Shown here piece after piece: positions 8,601-18,300 of a DNA stretch of 64,000 bases. The stretch covers positions 1 to 64,000 of the forward strand of contig CAZKEF010000008.1 of the NCBI GenBank assembly GCA_964551735.1, written 5' to 3'. How positions within the stretch are numbered: the stretch's first letter is position 1; the number at the start of each line of letters is the position of its first letter. A program made the translations under genes and the position numbers. The notes beneath the pieces are model-generated. The model was not told where the DNA came from, searched no databases, and worked only from the letters and a program-made list of their open reading frames with translations. The DNA comes from DAOUAT01 sp964551735. GTDB taxonomy: Bacteria > Chloroflexota > Anaerolineae > CG2-30-64-16.

Positions 8601-11496
8601 CGCGGTCGCCGCATACTTGGCCGGCCAGTCGGGCGAGGTGGATGTGCCCATCTGCTTCTACCTGGCGCCGTTCGCCACGCTGAACCTAACCGGTTTCAGC
8701 GCGACGCCGGCCGGTCAGCCCGACACCACGTTGGGCAGCGCTGATATCTCCTTCGGCGCGATCGACCCGGTGGAAGGGGACGATGTGTCGGTGTCCGCCA
8801 CCTTGCACAACATGGGCGGCCTGGACACCGGACGGCTCACAGCCAGCTTCTATGCCACCTCGGCCGACTGGGGCGAGTGGTACATCGGCAGCGCGTTCGT
8901 ACCGAACGTGCCTGCCGGCGGCACCGCCCAGGCCGAGATCTTCTGGAACACCCTGGGCTTCACCGGCACGGTCCCGGTGCGAGTCAGCATCGACCCGTTC
9001 AACCGGTTTACTGAAACGGACGAGACCAACAACGAAGCTACGGCCAACCTGACCATCAAAACCCGGCCCGACCTGCGCGTCACGCAGGTCGCCCTTTCCG
9101 ACGATGAGCCGATGGCCGGGGAACTCGTCACGGTCACCCTGACGCTGCGCAACGACGGCCAGACTGCTGCGGCGGCGTCTGCGCTGGCGCTCTACGACGG
9201 CAACCCTGATGCGGGCGGCACGCTCATCGGCGAAAGCTCGCCCGGCGTGGCGCCGGCCACCGAAGCGAACGTGTCCTTCACGTGGACGCCAGGCGCCGCA
9301 GGCGCGCACAAACTCTTCGCCCGCGCGGACCGCGACCGGCAGGTCAACGAATTCGACGAAGGCAACAACGATACCTGGCGGGATATGTACGTTGGCTTCG
9401 CCAGCCCGACCTTAATCGACAGCGGCGGGGGCGATGCCTATGACCCGGCCTACATTGCCTCGCTCGGGTTCGGCTACCTCAACGGCGAGTCGAACACCTT
9501 CTGCGGCGCCAGCAGCGGCGAATCGCAGCGCAACGACTGGAGCGGGGTCGTCCAGTACCGGTTCGACCACCTTCTGCCCGGCCACTTCTATCACCTGGAC
9601 CTCACCTTGTACGAATGCGATGGCCTGGGGCGCCAGCAGCGGGTGCGGATCGATGATAACGTAATCAGCGACCCGATCGATCTGAGCGACCTTGCGCCGC
9701 ACCGGCTCTCCTTCCGACTCGATCCGGCGTTCTACGCTGACCGGAGCATTGTCGTCAGCGTCGAGGAATTGCTCGGCAACGATGCGGTAGTATCCGAGAT
9801 CAACCTGTACGACATTGATTACCGCTACTCGGATGCCGGCGCCAGCACGGAAGCAGATTACTCTGCGGCGCGCACGTACGGTCCACTGGATGGAGTGAAA
9901 CAGACCACGTGGGGCACCCTGCCGTACCAGTCGCGACGGGTTGATTTGGGCGACTCGAACCCCGCTGACGATCCCGACAACGAGCTGCGCTACCGGTATG
10001 ACGGGCTGCGCCCCAACAAGCGCTACCAACTGCTCATCACGGTCTACCAGGGATCCGGCACGGCCACAGTCCAACAGACTGTCGCTGTCGACAGCGTTGA
10101 CACGGGCGTCATGTTGGAGGTCACCGGCATTGATCGCGACGACAAGGTGATTGACGTGCCTGTAGGGACGTACTCCGGCGATGGCACGATCACGGTCCGT
10201 ATCACACGGCTGAACGCCACGGCAGGCGCATTCATCAATGAGATCGCCCTGGAGGAGCTCACGCTGCTGCCGGAACAGGAAAGCCAGATCACGCAGTCGA
10301 TCACAATGCACACGGGCGGACCGAACTGGTTTTCCTTCAACGTCAAACCGCCGGTCCGGCCACCTGCGACCTGCAGCGGCGTGACCGCCACGTCGGCGTT
10401 CACCTCGATCTACGGTGACGCTGTTCTGGCCGGCGCGGCAGCTCCGGTGGGCACTGTGGTGGAGGCGTACACCCCCGGCGGCGTCAAGACCGGGTGCTTC
10501 AAGGTGGCCACCGAAGGTCTCTACGGCTACATGCGCGTCTACGGCGCGGAAGGCACGACACCCGGTATGCACGCCGGCGACCCGATCTTCTTCAAGATCA
10601 ACGGCATCTCCGCCACGCCCGCTCCCTACCCGGTCGTCTGGCAGGATGACAAGGGAACGCACGAAGTGGATCTGGACGCGCCGGATGTCATTCCGGTCGA
10701 GACGCTCCTGGCGCCCTTGGCGGGCAAGTACTCCAAGCTGCAATGCGAGAACGGCACATACCTGCCGCCACCGGCCGACCCGCGCTTCAACACGTGCACC
10801 ACCCTCGAACCGGGGCGCAGCTACCTGCTCTGGATGAACACTGTGGCCGACCTGACCATCACCGGCAACCGAGTCGCTACGGACAAGCCGATCGCTCTGC
10901 ACGCCGGCTACAACTGGCTGGGTTACCTGCCCACCTGTGAGCTGACCGTGGCCACCGCGCTGACCGGGATCGCCAGCAAGTACGACATCCTGCATAGCGA
11001 GGTTGGCACCTACAAGCCGCCCCCGGCTGATCCGGCCTACAACAACTTCAACGCCATGGCGCCCGGCCTGGGCTACATGATCCACATGACCGAGGCAGCC
11101 ACGCTGATCTACCCTGCCGGTCTGTGTGGAACGTCAATGAGCGCCACCGAACCGGCTGTTGAGCCGGCGCTCTCATGCAGCGCCACGCCGACCAGCCGCT
11201 TCACCCACTTCTACGGCCAGGTGGCCGCGCCGGCCGGCGCCCCGGTGATCGCGACGAGCCCGCGCGGCGAGGTCGTGGGCTGCGGCCAGGTGGCCGCAGG
11301 CGGGCTGCTGCCCTATCTGCGGGTTTACGGCGCGGAGGGTGCAACTCCCGGCATGCAAGAGGGCGAGATCATCCGCTTCACTACGGCTGGCCAACCGCTC
11401 GACTTGCAGCCAGCCTGGCGCGACGACTGGGATGTGCATCTGCTCGGCGAGGATGCTGTCCCCAACCACGTGTACCTGCCGATCATCGTGCAATGA
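2695..11496 (+). CDS. Giant secreted multidomain protein A (2933 aa)
   Basis: Exported by an N-terminal signal peptide (about residues 1-28). Visible order: calcium-binding thrombospondin-3-like motifs (DDDADGL...NSDGDASG, about 183-222, and a second set about 264-298); a Ser/Thr-rich stretch with a Gly-rich hydrophobic segment about 425-470; another D-rich motif about 815; CARDB-like Ig folds; a HYDIN-like domain (WDFGTAQQGTLLRR, about 1200-1300); a Gly-rich region with GGGGGGG (about 1532-1742); two CARDB repeats about 1995-2235; two malectin-like repeats (SGGGDAYDPAY, about 2243 on); and C-terminal VYGA modules interleaved with PPPADP repeats, ending VYLPIIVQ. A surface or matrix adhesin-type structural role is inferred. 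It is followed 11 nt later by the 254-aa gene. Base composition drops in the 3.9-4.3 and 6.9-7.9 kb parts. Confidence 0.85.
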   Translation: MFIRRANTLVSVIVLLALLIQPLAVGSAAPAPDEPITPALTLDPPRPGYLFRASVTLAGSHSLARLEKTGVLVLRTLQADGAQDALVLADGEQLSDLARLGFRPQGADELRLLVNRQGPEKRWLARSLEPLLAQADAIVAQQAAVGIAGAGAAAEAMALVVSLRAAIAALTPEQIAATASSISVDDDADGLTNTEEAWWCTDPLNPNSDGDASGYTDGQEVTALLDFTLSRSVRWGYGPPFGPPAAWPNFNNRDGTGVKVCNDGDYDTIPDYAEAYMVGTRTPAETTDGDKFDDGQELFGTTYCPGGTASCGYGSYPRVEYWNYIQADMPGWVRPPGDNPFVAAFPQPEVDVTANSWRVTRVTTITTSQGQMTQAEHSYQTSVTEGQSTSIADTVTWNNWQEVSEAVEAPLSANLVASASPTAAAGSRFWGGVKVIGGLLAIGAGCIPGIVTGPGYPLVCGAGVVGGFASIRDGIQEWNDNEIQNEIRINNYNSNINYNDISASASAQASAQVVNNIDFSSVVNSLDGVQYAIGQQSQLLARGLYDISYAISQPRYTETRTNGQSWGGAQTTTHEVYEEHTIAEGQAFTTGEQWSTAWAVDSSHAADLTFEFTVKNTGTEYARELTGMIVNVYIGDDTSPSISYPAWEKFPGGAIQNLFPGASHTFTADPIILNLDQMRRIDLGERLTVVVEDYSYGADELFYQNAVSSGMTVFIEDGIEDGDESVDSYVIPTWGSESVLDVLTRYFPAGYDAEDNINALWTPEFDGTNPPTWHEHFLSDIAWWNVYFTQEDAGNTPLKDIPAQAGGAMLFRFNRDSDRDGYNDRAEFRYYCALPENDPQRMPNWPSGPDYCDDAHLRPEIHPQPEVSAGYVTERTGDTVTVKLVVENTGTFDAYGIDAVMYSPDHTTTIGNNTVGGNGRVRPGQHVAVGSLVQAPDLTNWGGSTAKPYSGGNYTGSADRTYTFTAATPGTVGQGSTALSWSDGAGGSGALPVGSSYHAPLPIDVSNGLQIGLNTGTILAGTSFTVQALTPRDTFTYTVESEPFTPPVIVVSYSDPQGSHRFVTPVELTSLDASLAPYSGQMLKGLQLQIVTPAAFNASGANTTNLVVNNPHSVTIEDGHLYLNFVSDGVLVLEKPYTLDIPAGPTVFATTWSVSEFSPDYNPDGDNILIAFWTDSEDNIIDSAARPLNSFAEDPKPAFAMVSEDETWDFGTAQQGTLLRRSFVFGNTGAADLLTYVSVPPKISVPQTGSRTVGPADTATYTMTLNTASLPLGAYDGTITVRTSDPAKPTQTVHVTGNVTQGVADTPVGALQRPLDVAANMTGNLGEWKEYTHNLGPEPQTLHPVKVYSQDYLKLWGVGKYATAFNAGTASYDMFGDGRDGVMPTNGSLDYDNGVGVGVVNSGSQGTYMISVTDARSVYRINPGDVVLIHQSQGSDAGCWELNKAVSDFGGGSATYQLTKPLQCTYSSGGNSHAQIQRVPQYTDCPVTGTVSPLGSWNGTWGGILAVMCSGTANVSGILAVNGQPGSNVTGTCGGPAGGGASGGGFRGGDGFRQHHTESACGWGEDLASGYQGEGAYGPGVRDYNANGNGGGGGHGGDSGHPYAGAGGGGGNGSPGSDGQNVPGYGGLAYGNAELTSMVFGGGGGGGQKYYAYSVGGGGSGGGIIFLSARNLSVSGSIQARGGRGGDSGQYDKAGGGGAGGSIFLQAQTAFLGNLLVDASGGSGGTAGEGNGGNGGTGRIRLEFCETSSGTTTPTLSSLKLNCYIAEQIESAPYDRGRLNLAESGTNTYQVQYGRKLNWSSAATQETTLRVPAGLLTSVTLQALVSDLPNNAAFALDVGATGTASWSGTVSNNSENTSPNLASFFNAYWASHGAPTTGTLDVLVRVTLDRAGQVLLTNLKVTPTGSKLRHIRLPVQPQGYSSVTTSFTVSGGSGPLAVGVDVGANGSVDWTYTGSPAYPASMTTGNLATAVAAYLAGQSGEVDVPICFYLAPFATLNLTGFSATPAGQPDTTLGSADISFGAIDPVEGDDVSVSATLHNMGGLDTGRLTASFYATSADWGEWYIGSAFVPNVPAGGTAQAEIFWNTLGFTGTVPVRVSIDPFNRFTETDETNNEATANLTIKTRPDLRVTQVALSDDEPMAGELVTVTLTLRNDGQTAAAASALALYDGNPDAGGTLIGESSPGVAPATEANVSFTWTPGAAGAHKLFARADRDRQVNEFDEGNNDTWRDMYVGFASPTLIDSGGGDAYDPAYIASLGFGYLNGESNTFCGASSGESQRNDWSGVVQYRFDHLLPGHFYHLDLTLYECDGLGRQQRVRIDDNVISDPIDLSDLAPHRLSFRLDPAFYADRSIVVSVEELLGNDAVVSEINLYDIDYRYSDAGASTEADYSAARTYGPLDGVKQTTWGTLPYQSRRVDLGDSNPADDPDNELRYRYDGLRPNKRYQLLITVYQGSGTATVQQTVAVDSVDTGVMLEVTGIDRDDKVIDVPVGTYSGDGTITVRITRLNATAGAFINEIALEELTLLPEQESQITQSITMHTGGPNWFSFNVKPPVRPPATCSGVTATSAFTSIYGDAVLAGAAAPVGTVVEAYTPGGVKTGCFKVATEGLYGYMRVYGAEGTTPGMHAGDPIFFKINGISATPAPYPVVWQDDKGTHEVDLDAPDVIPVETLLAPLAGKYSKLQCENGTYLPPPADPRFNTCTTLEPGRSYLLWMNTVADLTITGNRVATDKPIALHAGYNWLGYLPTCELTVATALTGIASKYDILHSEVGTYKPPPADPAYNNFNAMAPGLGYMIHMTEAATLIYPAGLCGTSMSATEPAVEPALSCSATPTSRFTHFYGQVAAPAGAPVIATSPRGEVVGCGQVAAGGLLPYLRVYGAEGATPGMQEGEIIRFTTAGQPLDLQPAWRDDWDVHLLGEDAVPNHVYLPIIVQ

Positions 11497-11507
11497 GGAG
11501 AGTCACC

Positions 11508-12272
11508 ATGCTGTCACGCGTTCACTTCACCCGCTGGCTGGTTCTGCCGGTGCTCCTAAGCCTGCTTTTGGCTCCCCTGTCTTCTGCCTGGGCCAACGCG
11601 CCGGAGGTCGTCTGCGACGTGCAGACCACGCCTTACTTCACCGAATACTTCGGCGATGTCACCGTGGATGGTGCGCCGGCGCCCATCGACGCAGTGGTGG
11701 AGGCGGTCAACAGCCAGGGCGTACAGGCCGGCTGTTTCGTCGTCACGATCCCCGGCATTTACGGCTACCTGCGCGTCTACGGCGCGGACGCGGCGACGGG
11801 AACACCAGGCATGGCGAGCAACGAGGCCGTGATCTTCAAAGTTAACGGCGCAGTGGCGACCTCGGCGCCAGCCACAGTGTTGTGGTCAGGCGATAAGGGC
11901 CAGCACGTGGTTGATCTGAGCGCCCAGGCCCTGCCGGCCGCGGTCGCAGACCTGGGCCTCGAGATCAACATCAACAACGATGTCCTGCTTACCTGGTCGG
12001 ATGTCGGCAGCAGCGCCGATCATTATGAGGTCTGGCGCAGCAGCGCGGCCTACTTCACACCGGCGCCGGCAGAAGGCACGCTGATCGCGTCCAACGTGCC
12101 GCGGCCGGCGAACGCGGGCGATCCGATCAGCTTCACCGATGAGTACAGCCACCTGGGGAACCCGGACACCAACGACTACTACGTGGTGCTGGCCGTCGGC
12201 GCCGGCGGCTTGAAGTCGCTGGTGTCCAACCGGGTGGGGGTATTCGATTTCAGCTTGCAACCCGGCAGTTGA
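11508..12272 (+). CDS. Secreted single-module companion of the giant exoproteins
   Basis: 254 aa. The ATG at 11508 follows TGAGGAGAG 11 nt after the giant A stop; a longer in-frame reading runs back into giant A and is a shadow. A signal peptide (about 1-29, ending SSAWA) precedes one copy of the module that also closes giants A and B: YFTEYFGDV, VVEAVNSQG, GCFVV, YGYLRVYGADA, TPGM, FKVNG, DKGQHVVDL. A fibronectin-III-like domain follows (LLTWSDVGSSADHYEVWRSS, about 155-245). It is probably a co-secreted partner or a minimal relative of the giants. Function is unknown. Confidence 0.75.
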   Translation: MLSRVHFTRWLVLPVLLSLLLAPLSSAWANAPEVVCDVQTTPYFTEYFGDVTVDGAPAPIDAVVEAVNSQGVQAGCFVVTIPGIYGYLRVYGADAATGTPGMASNEAVIFKVNGAVATSAPATVLWSGDKGQHVVDLSAQALPAAVADLGLEININNDVLLTWSDVGSSADHYEVWRSSAAYFTPAPAEGTLIASNVPRPANAGDPISFTDEYSHLGNPDTNDYYVVLAVGAGGLKSLVSNRVGVFDFSLQPGS

Positions 12273-12336
12273 TGATATCATGAAACGGATCTGCCCGGAG
12301 CGCACCGTAGGCTTCTCAAAACCAGTGAGGTCAGTC

Positions 12337-15300
12337 ATGTCCCAACGCCGCATCCACCTGCTTCTCTCCCTTTGTGTCATGCTCTCGCTTGTCATTCAGC
12401 CGCTCGGTTCGGTGGCGGCCGTGACGGCTCCGGTTGAACCCTTGAGCGTGGCTGCCGTCGACGCGGCTGCGCGTCCGGGCTTCCTGTTCCGCGCGGCCGT
12501 GAGCCTGGATGATATCCATACCCTGGCCCGCCTGCGGGCCACCGGTGCGCTGGTGTTGCACACCCTCGACGCTGAACAGACCGCCCTGGTGCTGGCCGAT
12601 GGCGAGCAGCTCAGCGACCTGGCGCGCCTCGGCTACCGGCCGCGCGGGGCGGACGAGCTGCGCGGCCTGCTGGATGCCCAGGGACCGGCCCGGCGTTGGC
12701 TGGCGGAGAGCCTGCAACCGCTGCTGGCGCAGGCCGATGCCATCGCTGCCCAGCAATCGTTAGCCGGGGCCGCCGGGGTCGCCGGCGTTGCGGCCGCGCC
12801 AGACGCCGCAGCGATGGCCGTGCTGCGGGCTGCCGTGCAGTCCTTGACGCCCGAACAGATCGCGGCCACGGCCAGCAGCATCAGCGTGGATGACGACGCG
12901 GATGGGCTGACCAATACCGAGGAAGCCTGGTGGTGCACCGATCCGCTGAACCCCAACAGCGACGGCGACGCCAGCGGGTACACCGACGGCCAGGAGGTGA
13001 CCGCGCTGCTGGACTTCACCCTGTCGCGCACGGTGCGTTGGAACTACGGCCCGCCCTTCGGCCCGCCGGCCGCCTGGCCGAACTTCAACAACCGGGACGG
13101 CACCGGCGTCAACGTTTGCAACGACGGCGACTACGACACGATCCCCGACTACGCCGAGGCGTACATGGTGGGCACGCGCGTCGGCACGGGCGATTCCGAG
13201 AATACGGACGGCGATAAGTTCGACGATGGCCAAGAATTCTTCGGAACAACCTTTTGCCTACCCGGACAACCGGACTGCGGCTACGGGCTGTACCCACGGA
13301 ATCAGGATTTCAACTTCATTACCAACGGCATGCCAAGCTGGATCCGTCCACCCGGCGATAGCCCCTTCGTGGCCGCCTACCCGGTGATTGACTTCCTGGT
13401 GGACCCGGCGACCATCGAGGTGACGACGAAGGAAATCCGCACCATCGAGCGGACGATCACACAGGGCGAGGAGATCTCGACGGGGTTCGCGGAGACGCAG
13501 GGCAGCAGCACCACGGTAGGCACGATAGACACGAACACGCACAGCACGTGGCAGGAGAACTCGACGACAGAGGGCGGGATCGAGCCGGGCAGCGCAAGCG
13601 AAGTCGGGCCACAAGATCGGACCATCGTTGATGTGTCAACGGTCCCGGCTGCGCCGCCAGTGGAACAACGGCCGACCAGCTATCTTGCAGAGGACGGCTT
13701 TCATCCAGTAGACGGAACGGTCGTGATGGATCGGCTGGGCCCGTCAATTCTGTTCAGAGACCTTCCATCGAATGATCTATCACTTCAGAACGGGAACTCC
13801 TCGCGCTTACTGGGAGTCAAGGCTCTCTCAGCCAGACTACTGTCCTCGGGCGAGATCCTCTTTGTCGATCCAGAGCTTGCGCTGAAAAGACTCATTCCAG
13901 ATGGGACCACTGAAGTGCTGCTTCCTGAGCGGAGGGCCAACGGGCCGATATTCGTTAGTGATGACGAGAAGAAGGTGGCGTTCCTTAAGCCACTAGACTT
14001 TCAGAGTGGGGAATCGATTCCAAACACCAATGGCATAGCCGTTTTTGATCTGATGAGCAAACACGAGCAAACCCTCTTTGTAGTTCCGAGTGCTACAGTG
14101 AACCTTTATGGCTGGACGGGGAATCGGCTCGTGGTAGAAGCCCCCTTCGGTTGGGTTACCACCCAGACGATGCATAGCTTACAACTAGGGCTACTGCCAA
14201 CAGACCAAACGACCCCTACGATCACCCCCTTCTCTAATCTTCCCGAAGCAAAACCCGGAACGGCTTATCCTATTACACTCTTGAAGGATGGCCGGATAGC
14301 GTACGAGTCGCAGCAGGGAACGGTCGTGGCTTCGCTAAAAGAATCCAACTATTCAACGATTCCAGGCTGCATCAACCCGCGCCTATCAGCAAAAGGACTA
14401 ACGGTGATCTGCAACGGTCAAGAGCAAGAAGTGCAAGTCGCCGAACTTAGCGTTACGGCCGACGCACCTGCAGAAACCTTTTCTGCACCATCGATTGCGG
14501 CAGCAGCGGCGAGCTTTGAGTCGGGCGCAGGGGTGCAGCAAACGACGAGCACAGTCCTGTTCTATAGACCGGTTTCCTCCTCGACACCTGTCTCTGCCTA
14601 CTTTGATCTTGACCCGGACTCTGGCGAAATTGAAGACTGGATGGGCACGCAGATCACGTACGATGGGCATGACGGAACTGACTATGATGGCAAGGAAGGC
14701 GACAAGATCTTCGCCCCCGCTGCGGGAACGGTCGATTCGGTTTCGAAATACCAGTACAATACCTATGCGAGCGGCACCCTTCATTGGGGAACGACCGTTG
14801 TAATCAACCACGGTTCCCTTTCCACCAGCGCTAGTTACACAACGCGCTATGCCCACCTGAAGTATGATGGCACTCTGATTGCGGACGACTCAGCCATTTC
14901 CACGTTGCCGACCATCATTGCTGAAATGGGAAACACGGGCTATAGCACGGGTGACCATCTGCACTTTGGGGTATATGAAAACGGCACTGCGGTAGATCCC
15001 TATGATAAGGGCTTGATTAGCGATGCGGCCAGCGCTGGTGTGAATAACCAAGCACTGATGTGCCTGGCGCCTTCGTTTAAGTCGACTGATGCTCCGCTCG
15101 TCACTTTGCCTGCCACGTCTAAACGCACCTGGTTTCAGGAGGTCCTAGGACGGCTCTTTGGAGGTTGGCGCGGCGCCAAAACGACGGACTCTACCGCGAA
15201 TTCCATCAAGACAGCAGCGTCCGCTGCCAACTACCTGACTGGCTGCGAACCCAACACCTGCGCCAGTCAGGTAGTCGGTCAGACCAGCATGCCACAAAGC

Positions 15301-18300
15301 TACTCTGACCTGCGGTCAAACGGTCAATGCGGTGGGAATCCCTATCCCTCAGGGCTCGGAAGCGTTGGCGGAGGGGGATCAGGCTTGACACTCAACGACA
15401 ACGGCGACGGCACCTGGGACAGACTGCGCGTCTGGTCCGAAACCCATACCACCGGCGAGGGCTACTCCACCAGCCACTCCGAGCTGCGCAGCGAGACCAG
15501 CTACCGCGAGATCACGCGCTCCGAGACCAACACCCTTGTCTCCAGCGAAGCGTGGTCCACTGCCACCACTTCCGATCCGACCGATGCAGGCCAGCTCACG
15601 TTCAACTACAACCTCTACAACACCGGCAGCGACGCGGCCGTCAACCTGACCGGCATCAGGATCAACGTCCTGATCGGCGACCTGCCCGTCATCACCTGGA
15701 ACGCGCCGGACAGATCCGACGTCCTGCCCGGCGGGGCCAAGGGGCCATTCGGCAGCGATCCGCTCACGCTGACCCTGGAGCAGTTGGCGGCCATTGACAA
15801 CGGCGCGCCGATCCGCGTGGTTCTGGCGGATTACGGCTACGACGACAACCTGTACGACGCCAACGCCTGGGGCCGCAGCGTCCTTTTCCACGTGGACGAT
15901 GGCCCCGGTGATGGCGACGAGACGGTGGACACCTACCTGATCACCACGAACCTGGTGCAGGGCGAGACGTACCAGGACACCCTGACGCGCTACTTCGACG
16001 TGACCACCTTCCAGGGCGCGCCCGGTGACGAGCGTAATGGCACCATCACCGGGATTCGCACGCCGGAGTTCGCCGGGGATGGTGAGATCACCGGCTGGAA
16101 CGACCACCCGGTCAACGATCATGCGTGGTGGGAGCTTTCCATCTCGCTCGGCGGCGAGACCGACGGCGTCCAGCATTTCCGTGACATGCCTGCGAAGGCT
16201 AAGACCGACGTCTACTTGCGCTACGTGCTGGACACTGACGCGGACGGCTTCTCCGACCGCGCCGAGTTGGATGCCGGCTCCGACCCCAACGATCCCGACA
16301 TCCACCCGCGTCCTCTATTGACGGTCGCGCAGCACACAACGGTGAGCGGCACGGACGCATCGGTGCAGGTGACGCTCCAAAACGACGGCAACCTGGACGC
16401 CAGCAGCGTCGAGTTGTGGGCGATCGCGCCCGATGATTCCATCACCATCAACGACAACCTGGTGGGCGGCGGCGGCCGGGTGCGCGCGGGCCGGCAGGTG
16501 GTGCTCGGCGCGCGCATCGGCAGGCCGGACCTGACCGAGTGGCAGACAAGCACCGCCAAGCCCTATCCCGACGGGCAGTACGAGGGAACCAGTCCCAAGA
16601 CCTTCAAGTTCCAGGCGCTCGATTCCGGGAATGTGGAATCGGGCACGCTGCGCGTCCAGTGGAGCAACGACGGCGGCGCCACGTGGCAGCCGACGCCGTT
16701 GGCGCTCGGCAGCGGCTACGCGGCATGGACGCCGCTTCCGCTGTCCGACGGCCTGAGTGTCGCGTTCTCCGGCGGCTACATCGCCCTGAACGAAACCTTC
16801 ACCTTCGCGACCGCCCTGCCGATTGACACCTTCGCCTACACCATCAACCGCACGCAGTACACCGCGCCGCTGATCATCGCCTCCTACAACGACCCGGAAG
16901 GCAACCATAAGTTCGTCAGCGACGTGGAGCTGGCCGATATCCAGGCCGACCTGGCGCCCTACCTGGGCGAAATGCGCTACGGCTTTCAGCTCGATGTGAT
17001 GGCGCCCGCGCCCTTCGCGGCCGGCGCGAACACCGCTTACCTGGTCTTTAACAACCCGGCCGCGCAGGCCATCACCGGTGCGAACCTGTATGTCGAGTTC
17101 GCCACGCCCGAGGGCACGGTGGCCAGGGAGTACGTGCTGGCAGACCAGACCCTCCTGCCCGGCCCGAACGTCGTGGAACTGGCCTGGGATACTGCCGACT
17201 TCACCCCGGCCTTCGACCCGGCCGCCGACTATCACATCCTGGTCTTTGCGGCCGACCGCCAGGGGACGATCTTCGAGAACACGGTGAAGGACCTGGATCA
17301 GGTCGGCCACGATCGTCTGCCCGCGGCCGTGCTGCCGCAGGAGGATTGGAACTTCGGCGTCGCGCAGCAGGGCACACTGCTGCGCCGCACCCTGGCCGTG
17401 GCCAACACCGGCGATCGGGACATGCTGACCTTCGTCGCTGCCAGTGACCCAGCGATCGGGCTGTCCGATGAGGGCAGCAGGACGGTCGCGGCCGGCGACG
17501 TCACGCAATATGAGGTCGCGCTCAACACCGCCGACCTGGCCGTCGGGCCATACGATCAGACCATCACCCTCCGCAGCAGCGATCCCAATAACCCGGCGCG
17601 CGCAGTGCATGTGATGGGCACGATTACGGCTGCACCCTGCGATGGATTCCAGGCCGAATACTTCGCCAACGCAACACTCAATGGATCTCCGGCAGTCACG
17701 CGCTGTGACGGCATCCTGGATTTCGACTGGGGAACCGGGTCACCGGATCCAGCTATTCCGGCTGACAGCTTCTCCGCCCGTTGGACGAAGCAGTTCCAGG
17801 TCCACACGGCAGGCGTTTACACCTTCGACGTCAAGAGCGATGATGGGGTCAAGATCTACGTAGATGATCAGCTCGTCGTGGACTATTGGAGCGATCACGG
17901 CTTTCTCTTCGCTACAGGCAGCAAGTCGCTGACGGCGGGCGAACATACGCTGCGCGTGGAGTACTACGAAAACGCGGGCGGTGCGGCCATCAAGCTGGTC
18001 TACGGCCCGCCTGGAACGCGCATGTACCCGCTGGATTGGTCGGCGGCCTTTACCTCAGGCACGCAGGGACAGTGGGTGGAGTACACGCATACCCTGGGGC
18101 CTGAACCACAGACGTTGCATCCGGTCAAAGTATATAGCCAGAACTATGGAACGATGTGGGGCGTGGGCAAATACGCAACCGCTTTCAGCGCGGGTACAGC
18201 CTCATACGATATGTTTGGCGACGGGCGAGATGGCGCTATGCCATCAAGCGGAAATCTGGACAACAACAATGGGTTTGCAGCAGGCACAGTTAATGGCTCA

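Noticed and set aside
9412..11085. 557-codon minus-strand ORF across giant A
   Set aside because: Antisense shadow in high-GC DNA; giant A has signal peptide, recognisable domains and a ribosome-binding site.
11175..11507. Longer start for the 254-aa secreted protein
   Set aside because: Runs into giant A in another frame and would bury the signal peptide; the ATG at 11508 has a ribosome-binding site.
12280..12336. Upstream ATG for giant B
   Set aside because: No Shine-Dalgarno and it would spoil the signal peptide; the ATG at 12337 is better.
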